DNA of 64,000 nucleotides, taken from NCBI RefSeq assembly GCF_022549215.1, contig NZ_JAKZFC010000001.1, forward strand, positions 372,001 through 436,000. Direction: 5' to 3'. This document shows, one piece after another, positions 54,764-63,307 of this stretch. This DNA is from Solibacillus palustris. GTDB lineage: Bacteria > Bacillota > Bacilli > Bacillales_A > Planococcaceae. Positions within the stretch are counted from its first letter, which is position 1. Each line of letters begins with the position of its first letter. Below the pieces are notes generated by a model. That model had not been told where the DNA came from, searched no databases, and was given only the letters and a program-made list of their open reading frames with translations. The translations under genes were made by a program, and so were the position numbers.

Positions 54764-55819
54764 ATGATTTATGTGTCTTTAATCGTGGCCTTTGTTGCTG
54801 CTATTTTACTTACTCCGCTTGTGAAGCGTTTAGCGTTTCGCCTTGGCGCTGTAGATGCCCCAAACTATCGAAAAGTACATGCACGCATTATGCCACGTCT
54901 AGGTGGATTAGCGATTTACCTTGCATTTATGATAGGAATTTTGTTTTTAAAATTTGTCACGAACTTTGAAAGTGACTATTTATATGCGATCTTAATCGCC
55001 GCTACAATCATTGTGATTACAGGTATTGTTGATGATATGCGCGAACTTTCAGCAAAAGTAAAGTTAGTAGGGCAGTTTGCTGCTGCGTGTATCGTAGTAT
55101 TTGTGGGCGGTATTCAAATTGTTAATATTAACTTACCATTTGGTGGAGAGCTTGACTTTGGTTGGCTAGGCATCCCACTTACAATCGTATGGATTGTAGG
55201 GATTACAAATGCGATCAACTTAATTGATGGTCTTGATGGTCTTGCTGCTGGTGTTTCAACAATTGCGCTTATGACATTGGCTATCATGGCGATGTTATTA
55301 GGAAATGGTATTGTTATTGCAATGGCAGCCATTTTAGCTGCTGCCACAATTGGTTTCTTATTCTTTAACTTCCACCCTGCGAAGATTTTCATGGGGGATA
55401 CGGGAGCACTGTTTTTAGGTTTTATGATTTCGGTACTAGCACTTCTAGGATTTAAAAACGTAGCGGTCATTTCGTTCGTTATCCCAGTTATTATGCTAGG
55501 TGTTCCAATTTCTGATACATTCTTTGCAATTGTGCGTCGTTTACGTAGCGGGAAAAAATGGTCAGATCCTGATAAATCTCATTTACATCACCGTTTACTA
55601 GATTTAGGATTCTCCCATCGTCAAACAGTGTTGATTATCTATGCAATGGCGGCTATGTTTGGTGTTGCAGCGGTTATATTCTCAATGGCAAAAGTATGGG
55701 GTGCGATTTTATTAATCACGGTCATTCTAGTAGCAATTGAGTTATTCGTAGAAGTTATTGGACTTGCTGGTAAAAACTATAAACCACTGTTGAATTTAGT
55801 GAAGATATTTAATAAATGA
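54764..55819 (+). CDS. tagO: UDP-GlcNAc:undecaprenyl-phosphate GlcNAc-1-P transferase
   Basis: 351 residues. ATG 54764 has AAGGAGG 6 bases upstream, so the upstream in-frame extension is rejected. About 10-11 membrane helices. Catalytic motifs of the WecA/MraY family are visible: VDAPNYRKVHARIMPRLGG, TGIVDDMRE, NLIDGLDGLAAG, FMGDTGALFLG and HLHHRLLDLGFSHRQ. It starts teichoic-acid-type or other wall glycopolymers. In S-layer Bacillales this includes the secondary polymer that SLH domains bind. A small dyad (TTGTAGT/ACTACAA, 54725-54745) lies just before the ribosome binding site. Confidence 0.94.
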   Translation: MIYVSLIVAFVAAILLTPLVKRLAFRLGAVDAPNYRKVHARIMPRLGGLAIYLAFMIGILFLKFVTNFESDYLYAILIAATIIVITGIVDDMRELSAKVKLVGQFAAACIVVFVGGIQIVNINLPFGGELDFGWLGIPLTIVWIVGITNAINLIDGLDGLAAGVSTIALMTLAIMAMLLGNGIVIAMAAILAAATIGFLFFNFHPAKIFMGDTGALFLGFMISVLALLGFKNVAVISFVIPVIMLGVPISDTFFAIVRRLRSGKKWSDPDKSHLHHRLLDLGFSHRQTVLIIYAMAAMFGVAAVIFSMAKVWGAILLITVILVAIELFVEVIGLAGKNYKPLLNLVKIFNK

Positions 55820-55828
55820 AAAGATCGA

Positions 55829-55867
55829 AACAAGTAACTAGTTTGCGCTAGTTGCTTGTTTTTTTGT
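55829..55867 (+). terminator. tagO terminator
   Basis: AACAAG(T)AACTAG pairs with CTAGTT(G)CTTGTT around TTTGCG, then T8. Confidence 0.9.
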
Positions 55868-55903
55868 TGTTTTACGCGTTTGGTGTCTTCATGTCTTCGA
55901 TAT

Positions 55904-55950
55904 TTGCGATGTTTATCGGTTTATTAGCGAAATATCGAGGGTATTTGCGG
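55904..55950 (+). repeat. Phased ~20.5-bp repeat, short locus 3
   Basis: Three degenerate GCGA/GCGG cores (TTGCG, TAGCG, TTGCG) begin at 55904, 55925 and 55945, 21 and 20 bases apart, with GTTTAT and GAGGG-like fillers. It matches the longer arrays in spacing and flank composition but not in the fifth base of the core. Confidence 0.5.
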
Positions 55951-55977
55951 CTCCACCGCGTCCACTAATAAACTTTA

Positions 55978-56020
55978 CAAAAAACCCCGAAGCTCATATT
56001 ACTAAATAAGCTTCGGGGTT
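55978..56020 (-). terminator. Terminator of the LCP gene
   Basis: AACCCCGAAGCT and AGCTTCGGGGTT form a perfect 12-bp stem. On the minus strand T6 follows. Confidence 0.9.
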
Positions 56021-56032
56021 AAAAATTATAGT

Positions 56033-57076
56033 TTATTGTGTTAGTGAATCTGAATCGTCTTCTGTATAAGCGGAGTCAGATTGTGTGCCGGTACCTGAAT
56101 AGTTTGTTGATTCAGGGTTTAAACCTAAATGGCTTTGTAGGATTTGGCTGATTTCTTCTACGTTTTCATCGTCTAACTTGTAATAGTAAGTGCCTGTAGA
56201 CATATCATCATAGCCTTTTAATGTTAATGTGTCGATACGTGGCATACCAGCTGTTAAATAGCTGAAGAACGAACGCATTTCATCGAAGGTCATGTCTGTT
56301 TTCATATTTGAACCAACAGCAGATAGGATATCATCGTATTTTGAGATAGATGTGAAAGATGCTGATTTTTTAGCAATGGCTTTAATAATTTCTTGTTGGC
56401 GTTTTCCACGCTCGATGTCACTATCTTGCTTACGAGTACGTGCCAATGCTAATGCTTCGCGGCCATCTAATGTTTGAAGGCCTGCTTCTAAGTCGACTGT
56501 CTTTTTGTCGAACTCATCCATTTCAAGCATATCGTATGGTACTTCGACTTCGATACCACCTAAAGCATCGACAATATCGATAAATGCATTGAAGTTCATG
56601 CGTACATAGTAGTCGATTGGAATATCAAATAGTTCTTCCACCGTTTCGATTGAAGCAAGTGTTCCACCAAAAGCATGGGCATGAGTGATTTTATCTCGAT
56701 AGCCAACATGTGGTATATAAACATAAGAATCACGTGGAATACTTAATAGTTTTACAGTTTTTGTTTTGTTGTTTAATGTTGCTAATAATAGGGCGTCTGA
56801 ACGAGAGTTTTCTGCACCTTGGTCGCGCTTTTCGCTATCATCGACACCTAAAATTAAAATAGAGACATTGTCTTGCTTTGGCTCGGCTTTTACTTCTGAT
56901 TGTTTACGATTTTCAAGTTCCTCGTAGGCACCATCAGCTGCGTGTTTCGCTTGCTTTGTTAAATAAACGCCATATGCTGTGGCACAAATTGTTAGCGAAA
57001 ACGCAACGAGAATAGCTACTTTTAAAAATAACTTGAATTTCGAAGAGCCGCTCTTTTTGTTTTGCCTGTTTCTCAT
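56033..57076 (-). CDS. LCP-family wall glycopolymer ligase
   Basis: 347 residues. A short basic N-terminus and one membrane helix (about 17-40) place the catalytic domain outside. The LytR-CpsA-Psr domain shows VSILILGVDDSEK, SRSDALLLATL, LLSIPRDSYVYIP, GYRDKITHAHAFGG and LALARTRKQDSDIERGKRQQ with the usual Arg/Asp set. LCP proteins attach undecaprenyl-linked glycopolymers to peptidoglycan. It occupies the position of B. subtilis tagV (yvhJ), between tagO and yvyE, but inverted relative to tagO as there. The Ser/Thr-rich tail is non-conserved. Confidence 0.92.
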   Translation of the reverse strand: MRNRQNKKSGSSKFKLFLKVAILVAFSLTICATAYGVYLTKQAKHAADGAYEELENRKQSEVKAEPKQDNVSILILGVDDSEKRDQGAENSRSDALLLATLNNKTKTVKLLSIPRDSYVYIPHVGYRDKITHAHAFGGTLASIETVEELFDIPIDYYVRMNFNAFIDIVDALGGIEVEVPYDMLEMDEFDKKTVDLEAGLQTLDGREALALARTRKQDSDIERGKRQQEIIKAIAKKSASFTSISKYDDILSAVGSNMKTDMTFDEMRSFFSYLTAGMPRIDTLTLKGYDDMSTGTYYYKLDDENVEEISQILQSHLGLNPESTNYSGTGTQSDSAYTEDDSDSLTQ

Positions 57077-57254
57077 AAAGATTCTCCTCTTAAATTACGA
57101 ATAGGTTGCTGTATACATAGGGTATTTTGAGCATAAATAATAGTAAGGGTAAAGGGTGTTACTATAAAAATTAATAGTTTCAAATCTTATTTATTATACT
57201 ACTATCCACTTATGCAGTAAAGTTTTCGACAAAAAAGAATGACATAAAGACCAA

Positions 57255-57887
57255 TTATTTTAAAAATTCGATAAATAGTGATTCCTCGTTAGTGATAACA
57301 GCCTGTCCATTTGTTAATTCAGTAATCCACTCCATAAATGTTGCTTCATCTTCTTTTAACACGTGCACAAAAATTTCTACATTGTCTGCGTAGCCGATAT
57401 CGCGAAGTGTGTAGTCGGAATTACGAATTTCATTTTCCAATTTACCTAGCCAAACATAGTCAATTGCAATTTTCATGACATAGTGTAATTTGCGCTCGAC
57501 AACTTGTGCTGCCGCAATACCTTCTGTTGTGGCATTGCCATAAGCACGAATTAAACCACCGCCGCCGAGTTTAATCCCCCCGAAATAACGGGTAACGACT
57601 ACAACTGTGTCTTTTAGTCCTTGCTTTTTTAAAACTTCTAACATAGGGACGCCAGCTGTTCCACTCGGTTCCCCATCATCGTTTGCTTTTTGAATTTGGT
57701 CATGCTCGCCGATTAAATAGCAGGAGCAATTGTGCGTAGCGCTAGCATGCATTTTTTTTATTTTTTCGATGAACAGTAGGGCTTCTTGTTCGGTTTCGAC
57801 ACGTTCAACGTATGTTAGAAACCTAGATTTTGAAATTATAATTTCAGATTCGCCATAACCTTTGACAGTAAAATAGTTATTTCTCAT
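57255..57887 (-). CDS. yvyE: YigZ/IMPACT family protein
   Basis: 210 residues, normal for YigZ. The N-terminal IMPACT domain shows SRFLTYVERVETEQEALLFI, HNCSCYLIG, NDDGEPSGTAGVPML and TRYFGGIKLGGGGLIRAYG. A ferredoxin-like C-terminal domain follows. Exact function is unknown; homologues are linked to translation or nucleotide binding. It lies just upstream of degS, as yvyE does in B. subtilis, with its start facing away from degS. Confidence 0.9.
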   Translation of the reverse strand: MRNNYFTVKGYGESEIIISKSRFLTYVERVETEQEALLFIEKIKKMHASATHNCSCYLIGEHDQIQKANDDGEPSGTAGVPMLEVLKKQGLKDTVVVVTRYFGGIKLGGGGLIRAYGNATTEGIAAAQVVERKLHYVMKIAIDYVWLGKLENEIRNSDYTLRDIGYADNVEIFVHVLKEDEATFMEWITELTNGQAVITNEESLFIEFLK

Positions 57888-57964
57888 TAAAAATTCTCCT
57901 TATAATTACATTAAATTACTTTTTTTGTAGTTACAATATATCTTAAAAAATGATTTAATAATGC

Positions 57965-57970
57965 TATAAT
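57965..57970 (+). promoter_or_regulatory. degS promoter, extended -10
   Basis: TGCTATAAT (57962-57970) is an extended -10 box 60 bases before the degS ATG. No clear -35. Confidence 0.5.
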
Positions 57971-58029
57971 AGTAGTGGAACAAATAGATAGCAGTAGTTA
58001 TTATTTTGGTCGAGTAAGGTGGGGATAGT

Positions 58030-59193
58030 ATGTTTCAAGATGATCAGATAGATATAGCCTCGCTTGATATGATTTTTAATCGAATGTTAGAAACTATTAC
58101 AAATTCTAAGGACGATATATTTATTATAAGCGAACAGAGCCGAAGAAGCTTTGAAGAAATGCAACAAGAGCTCGAAATAGTTCGTCAAGAGATTAAAATT
58201 ATGATTGATGAAACCGATAGTTCAGAGAAACTACTGCAATTATCAAAGCATCGATTAGTTATTGTTAGTAAAAGCTTTAACGATCATTCGGAAGAACAGA
58301 TTCGTGTAGCTTATGAAAATACAAATAATTTACAACTTAAAGTGTCGTTATGCAAGGAAAAAGAGAAACAATTACGTGACAAACGAGATGATTTAGAAAG
58401 ACGACTACGTGCACTTTATGATACGATTGAAAGAGCAGATCACATTGTCAATCAGGTAAATGTCGTTATTAGCTTTTTGACAACTGATTTAAAAAATGTG
58501 GGTGCTGCACTCGAGCAAGCTAAAATCAAGCAAGACTTTGGTATTCGTATTATAAAAGCTCAGGAAGAAGAGCGTAAACGATTGTCGCGTGAAATCCACG
58601 ATGGGCCAGCTCAAATGATGGCTAACGTATTAATGCGATCTAATTTAATTGATCGGATTTTCCGTGAAAAGGGCGCCGACAAAGCACTACAAGAAATTCA
58701 AGATTTAAAAATAAACGTCCGCAACGCTCTGTCAGAAGTCCGTCGAATAATTTACGATTTACGCCCAATGGCACTTGATGATTTAGGCATAACTCCAACA
58801 TTAAAAAAATATTTATCAACCGTTATGGAATATAACCCAGGCGTTGATATACAATTTATGTCCTACAATAATGAACGCCGCATTTCGTCGGATTATGAGG
58901 TAGCGATTTTCCGTTTAGTGCAAGAATGTGTCAATAATGCAATAAAACATGGCAAATCTACATTAATACATGTAAAAATCGAGTGGCTACGTGACGAAAT
59001 AAATGTTGTAGTAAAAGATAATGGTAAAGGCTTTGATACGGAAAACGTTCGAGAAGGCTCATTTGGTATTATAGGCATGAAAGAAAGAATTGATTTACTA
59101 AGAGGTAACATGAATATTAACAGCGTTGTAGGTAAAGGCACGACTGTTTTAATAAAAATTCCTTTACCTATCGAAGAGGAAGAAACAATATAA
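58030..59193 (+). CDS. degS: Sensor histidine kinase DegS
   Basis: 387 residues, matching B. subtilis DegS in length. Entirely cytoplasmic: a long coiled-coil signalling domain (about 35-175), the HisKA_3 box with His190 in SREIHDGPAQMMANVLMRS, and the HATPase domain with VQECVNNAIKHGKS, DNGKGFD and GIIGMKERIDLLRG. It phosphorylates DegU. Ser80 in LVIVSKSF lines up with the regulated serine of B. subtilis DegS. ATG 58030 follows GGTGGGG. Confidence 0.96.
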   Translation: MFQDDQIDIASLDMIFNRMLETITNSKDDIFIISEQSRRSFEEMQQELEIVRQEIKIMIDETDSSEKLLQLSKHRLVIVSKSFNDHSEEQIRVAYENTNNLQLKVSLCKEKEKQLRDKRDDLERRLRALYDTIERADHIVNQVNVVISFLTTDLKNVGAALEQAKIKQDFGIRIIKAQEEERKRLSREIHDGPAQMMANVLMRSNLIDRIFREKGADKALQEIQDLKINVRNALSEVRRIIYDLRPMALDDLGITPTLKKYLSTVMEYNPGVDIQFMSYNNERRISSDYEVAIFRLVQECVNNAIKHGKSTLIHVKIEWLRDEINVVVKDNGKGFDTENVREGSFGIIGMKERIDLLRGNMNINSVVGKGTTVLIKIPLPIEEEETI

Positions 59194-59214
59194 GTAGACT
59201 TAGGGGGTATTACC

Positions 59215-59889
59215 ATGACAAAAATTATTATTATTGATGACCACCAATTATTCCGTGAAGGCGTTAAACGTATTTTAGATTTTGAAGATACGTTTGAAGT
59301 TGTCGCTGAGGGCGATGACGGTACAGATGTAGTGAGTCTATACGAAAGAAACCAGCCAGATGTTGTGTTAATGGACATTAACATGCCGGGGAAAAACGGT
59401 GTAGAAGCAACAGCAGACTTAATCGCGGAATATCCAGATGCAAAAGTAATGGTGTTATCAATTCACGATGACGAATCTTACGTTACAATTGCATTAAAAT
59501 CAGGTGCACTAGGTTATATGCTAAAAGAAATGGATGCAGACGAAATCGTAGAAGCGATCAAAGTTGTATCAAACGGTGGCTCTTACCTACATCCGAAAGT
59601 AACGAAAAACCTAGTAGCAGAATTCCGTCGTCTATCTGAGCATGAAAACAAAGGGAATTTCCACCAAACAGAAATTCGCCGCCCATTCCACTTATTAACG
59701 AAGCGTGAATGCGAAGTGCTACAGTTATTAACAGATGGTCAATCAAACCGTACAATCGGCGAAACATTATACATCTCAGAAAAAACAGTAAAAAACCATG
59801 TTTCAAGCATTTTACAAAAAATGAACGTAAACGACCGTACTCAAGCAGTAGTAACTGCCATCAAAAACGGGTGGGTAGAAGTTCGATAA
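59215..59889 (+). CDS. degU: Response regulator DegU
   Basis: 224 residues. The receiver domain has the phospho-acceptor Asp54 in [14 protein letters not shown], and the LuxR-type HTH shows [20 protein letters not shown] and [17 protein letters not shown]. DegU controls exoenzymes, exopolysaccharide, motility and competence in B. subtilis. It is a natural candidate for regulating the surface enzymes in this window. ATG follows AGGGGGTATT; it lies 21 bases from degS. Confidence 0.97.
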   Translation: MTKIIIIDDHQLFREGVKRILDFEDTFEVVAEGDDGTDVVSLYERNQPDVVLMDINMPGKNGVEATADLIAEYPDAKVMVLSIHDDESYVTIALKSGALGYMLKEMDADEIVEAIKVVSNGGSYLHPKVTKNLVAEFRRLSEHENKGNFHQTEIRRPFHLLTKRECEVLQLLTDGQSNRTIGETLYISEKTVKNHVSSILQKMNVNDRTQAVVTAIKNGWVEVR

Positions 59890-59906
59890 TTGAATTACTC
59901 ACGAAT

Positions 59907-60060
59907 AAAGGGCTTGTCCGGAAAATGATTTCTGGACAAGCCCTTTGCGCCGAGGATGATGAGAATTTAAACTGACCACCGCAGAAGTACCGCTTAGTGG
60001 ATAATTAACACATGTGGAGGACTGACCTAAAAGTAATCACTTTTAGAACAGTCCTTTTTT
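59907..60060 (-). repeat. Composite hairpin element, copy 2
   Basis: In the plus direction: hairpin AAAGGGCTTGTCC/GGACAAGCCCTTT (59907-59946, also the degU terminator), core TGCGCCGAGGATG...GACCACCGCA, then hairpin AGGACTG..CTAAAAGT/ACTTTTAG..CAGTCCT with T6 (60018-60060). Read on the minus strand it has the same order as the element at 31043. The rest of the 379-base gap, to 60240, holds a TTGACA at 60199 with AT-rich sequence after it, a weak promoter candidate. Confidence 0.7.
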
Positions 60061-60268
60061 CTTTTCAAAAAATGTGCTACATAAATAAGTTTTATTTTGC
60101 CACGCTATTACGTACGTATAATTCACTAGAAATCGTCTCTATTTTACATGTATGAAACATCTGTGAACTTCTGGCGTCTTATTGTGTGGTAAGTATGTTT
60201 TGACAATCCGAGATATCGAATTTTTAATATTAGTGTGCTAAAATGTTGTGCGGGAGGTTTGTAAATAT

Positions 60269-60784
60269 ATGAAAAAATGGTTAATGGCTGTCATGGCAAT
60301 GTTCCTGTTGACGGCTTGCGGCGATGAACAAGACGCATCACCAGAACAATTACAAAAAAAGATTGAAGATGGAACGGTAGGCTTTGAGGTTATGGGAGAT
60401 TCGATTCAAGAAGCCGCAAATATTCCAGCAGATGAAAAAGAAAAGATAATTTATGCGTTTAACGAATACATCAAAGCCTTTAATGACAAAGATTTAGAAA
60501 GTTATAAAAATATTATTTCCAAAAATGCACAGGGCTTTAATTATGATGAGGATGTAAAGGCGGTTGCGGACGTATTTCAGCAATATGACGTCAATCGTAC
60601 TGCTGAAGATATAACAATTGTGAAATATAGCAAAGAAGATGCACAAGTATTTTCGAATTTAACGACAAATACTAAAGAACTTGAAACTGGAGCAGAACTA
60701 TCGGGTACAGGTCGACAAGTAACGGTATTTGTAAAAGAAGATAGCTGGAAAGTTTCGAGTATTTATTATATTGGAAATGAATGA
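60269..60784 (+). CDS. Small lipoprotein
   Basis: 171 residues. ATG 60269 follows GGGAGGT by 12 bases; a GTG-like upstream extension would spoil the signal. The signal ends in the lipobox LLTAC, so Cys at about residue 18 is lipidated and the protein is anchored outside. The rest is a 130-residue mixed alpha/beta domain, possibly of the NTF2/SnoaL type (FNEYIKAFNDKDLESYKNII, VTVFVKEDSWKVSSIYYI). Ligand and role unknown. Confidence 0.8.
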   Translation: MKKWLMAVMAMFLLTACGDEQDASPEQLQKKIEDGTVGFEVMGDSIQEAANIPADEKEKIIYAFNEYIKAFNDKDLESYKNIISKNAQGFNYDEDVKAVADVFQQYDVNRTAEDITIVKYSKEDAQVFSNLTTNTKELETGAELSGTGRQVTVFVKEDSWKVSSIYYIGNE

Positions 60785-60803
60785 TTGATGAGCAATTTCT
60801 AAA

Positions 60804-60838
60804 ACATCCTAATCGAGTTATCGGTGGGATGTTTTTTT
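60804..60838 (+). terminator. Lipoprotein gene terminator
   Basis: ACATCC and GGATGT enclose a TCGA/TCGG-containing stem, then T7. Confidence 0.85.
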
Positions 60839-60950
60839 GCGATAATTTCCCCATGGAATTAAGCTTTGCTCGATATGACAAATGTCATTTTTTCATTCAC
60901 ATTTACATACAGATACGGTAATATAGTTGACATAGGAGAGTGGGGAAGCG

Positions 60951-61796
60951 ATGAAAACAGCAATTGTTACAGATAGTACAGCCTATTTGACGCTTGAAGA
61001 ACGTCAGCGTCTTAATGTTTATATGATTCCTTTAAGCGTTAATATAGAAGGAACAATTTATGATGAAGAAATCGATATCACAGCTTCTGAATTTTATGAT
61101 CGTGTACGTGGAGCTAAGGAATTCCCTAAAACAACACAGCCACCGATTGGTAAATTTGTAGAGCTTTATGAAACATTAGCAAAAGAGTATGATGAAATTG
61201 TAACAATCCATTTATCAAGTGGCATTAGTGGTACTTTCCAAGGTGCGGTACAAGCAAGTGATATGGTAGAAGATGTAAATGTTTATGCATTTGACTCGGA
61301 AGTTGCGGCTTATTTACAAGGCTTTTTTGTAATAGAAGCGGCGAGAAAAGCAGCGGAGGGCGCTTCGGGTGAAGAAATTATTGCGCATTTAGAACTTTTA
61401 CGTCCAACACGCGAGGAATATATTATTGTAGATGACTTGCAGCATTTACAGCGTGGAGGTCGTTTATCCGCAGCGGCGGCATTAATTGGTGGGCTACTAC
61501 AAGTAAAACCGGTATTAACCTTCCAAAACAAAGTCATCGTTCCATTTGAAAAAATTCGTACGCGTAAAAAAGCCTTACGCCGTGTAGAAGATCAACTTGC
61601 TGTAGCAGTTGAAAAGCACGGTGCACTGCGAGCTACGGTTATTCATGGAAACTGCGAAGAAGAAGCGGTTGAATTGATGAGTAGCTTAGCTGAAAAATAT
61701 CCAACTGTAGAGTTTACATTAAGCTACTTCGGCCCAGTTATCGGTACGCACTTAGGTGAAGGCGCGATGGCAATTGGCTGGATCAAAAAAATATAG
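60951..61796 (+). CDS. DegV-family fatty-acid-binding protein
   Basis: 281 residues. DegV family motifs: IVTDSTAYLT, KTTQPPIGKF, SSGISGTFQGA, YAFDSEVAA, DDLQHLQRGGRLSAAAALIG and FGPVIGTHLGEGAMAIGW. These proteins bind a fatty acid and present it to the fatty acid kinase FakA (FakB role). It is the counterpart of yviA next to degU in B. subtilis. The kinase gene is not in this window. Confidence 0.93.
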   Translation: MKTAIVTDSTAYLTLEERQRLNVYMIPLSVNIEGTIYDEEIDITASEFYDRVRGAKEFPKTTQPPIGKFVELYETLAKEYDEIVTIHLSSGISGTFQGAVQASDMVEDVNVYAFDSEVAAYLQGFFVIEAARKAAEGASGEEIIAHLELLRPTREEYIIVDDLQHLQRGGRLSAAAALIGGLLQVKPVLTFQNKVIVPFEKIRTRKKALRRVEDQLAVAVEKHGALRATVIHGNCEEEAVELMSSLAEKYPTVEFTLSYFGPVIGTHLGEGAMAIGWIKKI

Positions 61797-61806
61797 CACT
61801 AGCACA

Positions 61807-61842
61807 ACAGTCACTACGAAAATTTTGTAGCGGCTGTTTTTT
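61807..61842 (+). terminator. DegV gene terminator
   Basis: ACAGTCACTAC pairs with GTAGCGGCTGT around GAAAATTTT, followed by T6. Confidence 0.85.
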
Positions 61843-61901
61843 GGTTTTAGTTACGTAGTGCTTGCGTTTTTATTGTGAGAATTAGGAGGAGACTGTGGAC
61901 T

Positions 61902-62035
61902 CGAGCGTATATTACGAAATTCGAGCATAATACTTCAATTTCCGAGCATAAATTCTGAAACCCGCGCATAAACTCAGGGATTTCGAGCATAAATTTCAAA
62001 ACCCGAGCATATCCCCCGAAAGTCCACCCGAGCAT
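61902..62035 (+). repeat. Phased ~20.5-bp repeat array, locus 4 (CGAGC variant)
   Basis: CGAGC cores (one CGCGC, one CGAGCG) begin at 61902, 61922, 61943, 61963, 61984, 62004 and 62029, giving steps of 20, 21, 20, 21, 20 and 25. Cores are followed by ATAA, as in CGCACATAA of the other arrays. The penultimate unit reads CGAGCATATCCCCC, matching CGCACATATCCCC at 63255. It fills much of the 360-base gap between the DegV and NERD genes. Confidence 0.8.
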
Positions 62036-62156
62036 TGGCATACATCAAAGGCAATAATGCACATTTCGCCCCTTTTTAATAGGTAAAAAGAAATTTCCGC
62101 GCAAAGGATTTCACTTTAAAAATTTTTATTTTATGCTATATGTAGAGGTGATGTAC

Positions 62157-63098
62157 ATGCAAAAATCCGAGCACTACGTATTTATGGACGCACTTGTTCG
62201 TAGAATTCACGAGGATGATGAGGAAGCATTGCTATTTCAAGAAGAATTTTATCGTTTACAAGCTGGACTAGCAGGTGAAATGAAGTTAAAAACGACACTC
62301 GCAGACTATTTTTTTAAATCGGATTATGAGATTTTATACAATTTTGAATGTATCAATCTACGTGGCTTTACACATCAAATCGATGCGCTACTCATTACCC
62401 CGCATTTTATAATCATTTTTGAGGTCAAACAAATCTCGGGTAGCCTATTCTATAAACCTGCTGTTCAAGAGTTTTATCGTGTTACCGATAATGGTATCGA
62501 AGAAAATTTCGCCAATCCATTCGATCAAGTGTATCGCCATCAATTGTTTATTGAGCAGTTTTTGCAGCAATCTGCACTCAAGTTACCCGTGCTGCATATA
62601 GTTGTTATCGCAAACTATCGTGCAAAACTCGATAATGGTTTCGAATCGATGCCTATTATCCACTTGAGCAGCCTACCTAAATTTCTCGAATCCTTATATG
62701 AGCACTATCCGAGCACCACTGTCGTCCCCCGTCAAATTAGTGAGCTTTTTAAAAGTATTCACCAGCGTCTTCCAGCTCGCCGTCAAATTGAAGCAAGTCG
62801 TTTGAAGACAGGTGTATTTTGTCATCATTGTAATGTGATTGGTCCGATGCTTTTTTACCGTGGTTTTTGGCATTGCGAGCATTGTAAAACGAAATCTACA
62901 GATGGGATCATCGATGCGTTACAGCATTATCGTATTTTAATTGGTCCTCATATTACGAATCACGCGTTTCGAAACTTCTTAGGTATTAAAAGCAGATATG
63001 CAGCTATTCGATTGCTTTCTAAATTAAATGTGGAAGCAGTTGGACAAGGGAAAAGTCGCTATTATGTCATTCCAGAGGATTTGCTTTATGGGGATTAA
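62157..63098 (+). CDS. NERD-domain protein with zinc ribbon
   Basis: 313 residues. ATG 62157 is taken because AGAGGTG lies 6 bases upstream; an ATG at 62133 is possible. A NERD (nuclease-related) domain at about 35-150 shows DYEILYNFECINLRGFTHQI, DALLITPHFIIIFEVKQISG and FANPFDQVYRH. This has the D...E-x-K core of restriction-like nucleases. Near residues 225-250 CHHC and CEHC form a zinc ribbon, and a winged-helix-like tail follows. It sits between two phased arrays and upstream of comFA. DNA processing is possible but untested. Confidence 0.85.
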   Translation: MQKSEHYVFMDALVRRIHEDDEEALLFQEEFYRLQAGLAGEMKLKTTLADYFFKSDYEILYNFECINLRGFTHQIDALLITPHFIIIFEVKQISGSLFYKPAVQEFYRVTDNGIEENFANPFDQVYRHQLFIEQFLQQSALKLPVLHIVVIANYRAKLDNGFESMPIIHLSSLPKFLESLYEHYPSTTVVPRQISELFKSIHQRLPARRQIEASRLKTGVFCHHCNVIGPMLFYRGFWHCEHCKTKSTDGIIDALQHYRILIGPHITNHAFRNFLGIKSRYAAIRLLSKLNVEAVGQGKSRYYVIPEDLLYGD

Positions 63099-63110
63099 GG
63101 GATGGTAAAC

Positions 63111-63262
63111 CGCACGCAAATTGAGAAAATCGCACATAAACAGTCGGAAATCGCACGCAAATTGAGAAAATCGCACATAAACAGTCGGAAATCGCACGCA
63201 AATTCAAAAAACCGCACATAAACACCTATAATCCGCACGTATTCATCCGAAAATCGCACATA
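63111..63262 (+). repeat. Phased ~20.5-bp repeat array, locus 5 (CGCAC type)
   Basis: CGCAC cores begin at 63111, 63131, 63152, 63172, 63193, 63213, 63234 and 63255, with steps of 20, 21, 20, 21, 20, 21 and 21. Units alternate CGCACGCAAATT and CGCACATAAAC. Bases 63111-63151 and 63152-63192 are an exact 41-bp duplication. The array ends CGCACATATCCCC, just before the comFA ribosome binding site. This is the best-preserved copy of the family. Confidence 0.88.
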
Positions 63263-63307
63263 TCCCCTGCCATCCAACCCCCCAAACCACTCAAAAGGAG
63301 GATTCAC

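Noticed and set aside
63111-63262. CRISPR-like array
   Set aside because: Units of 20-21 bp repeat without unique spacers of constant length, the filler is itself repeated, and no cas genes are present.
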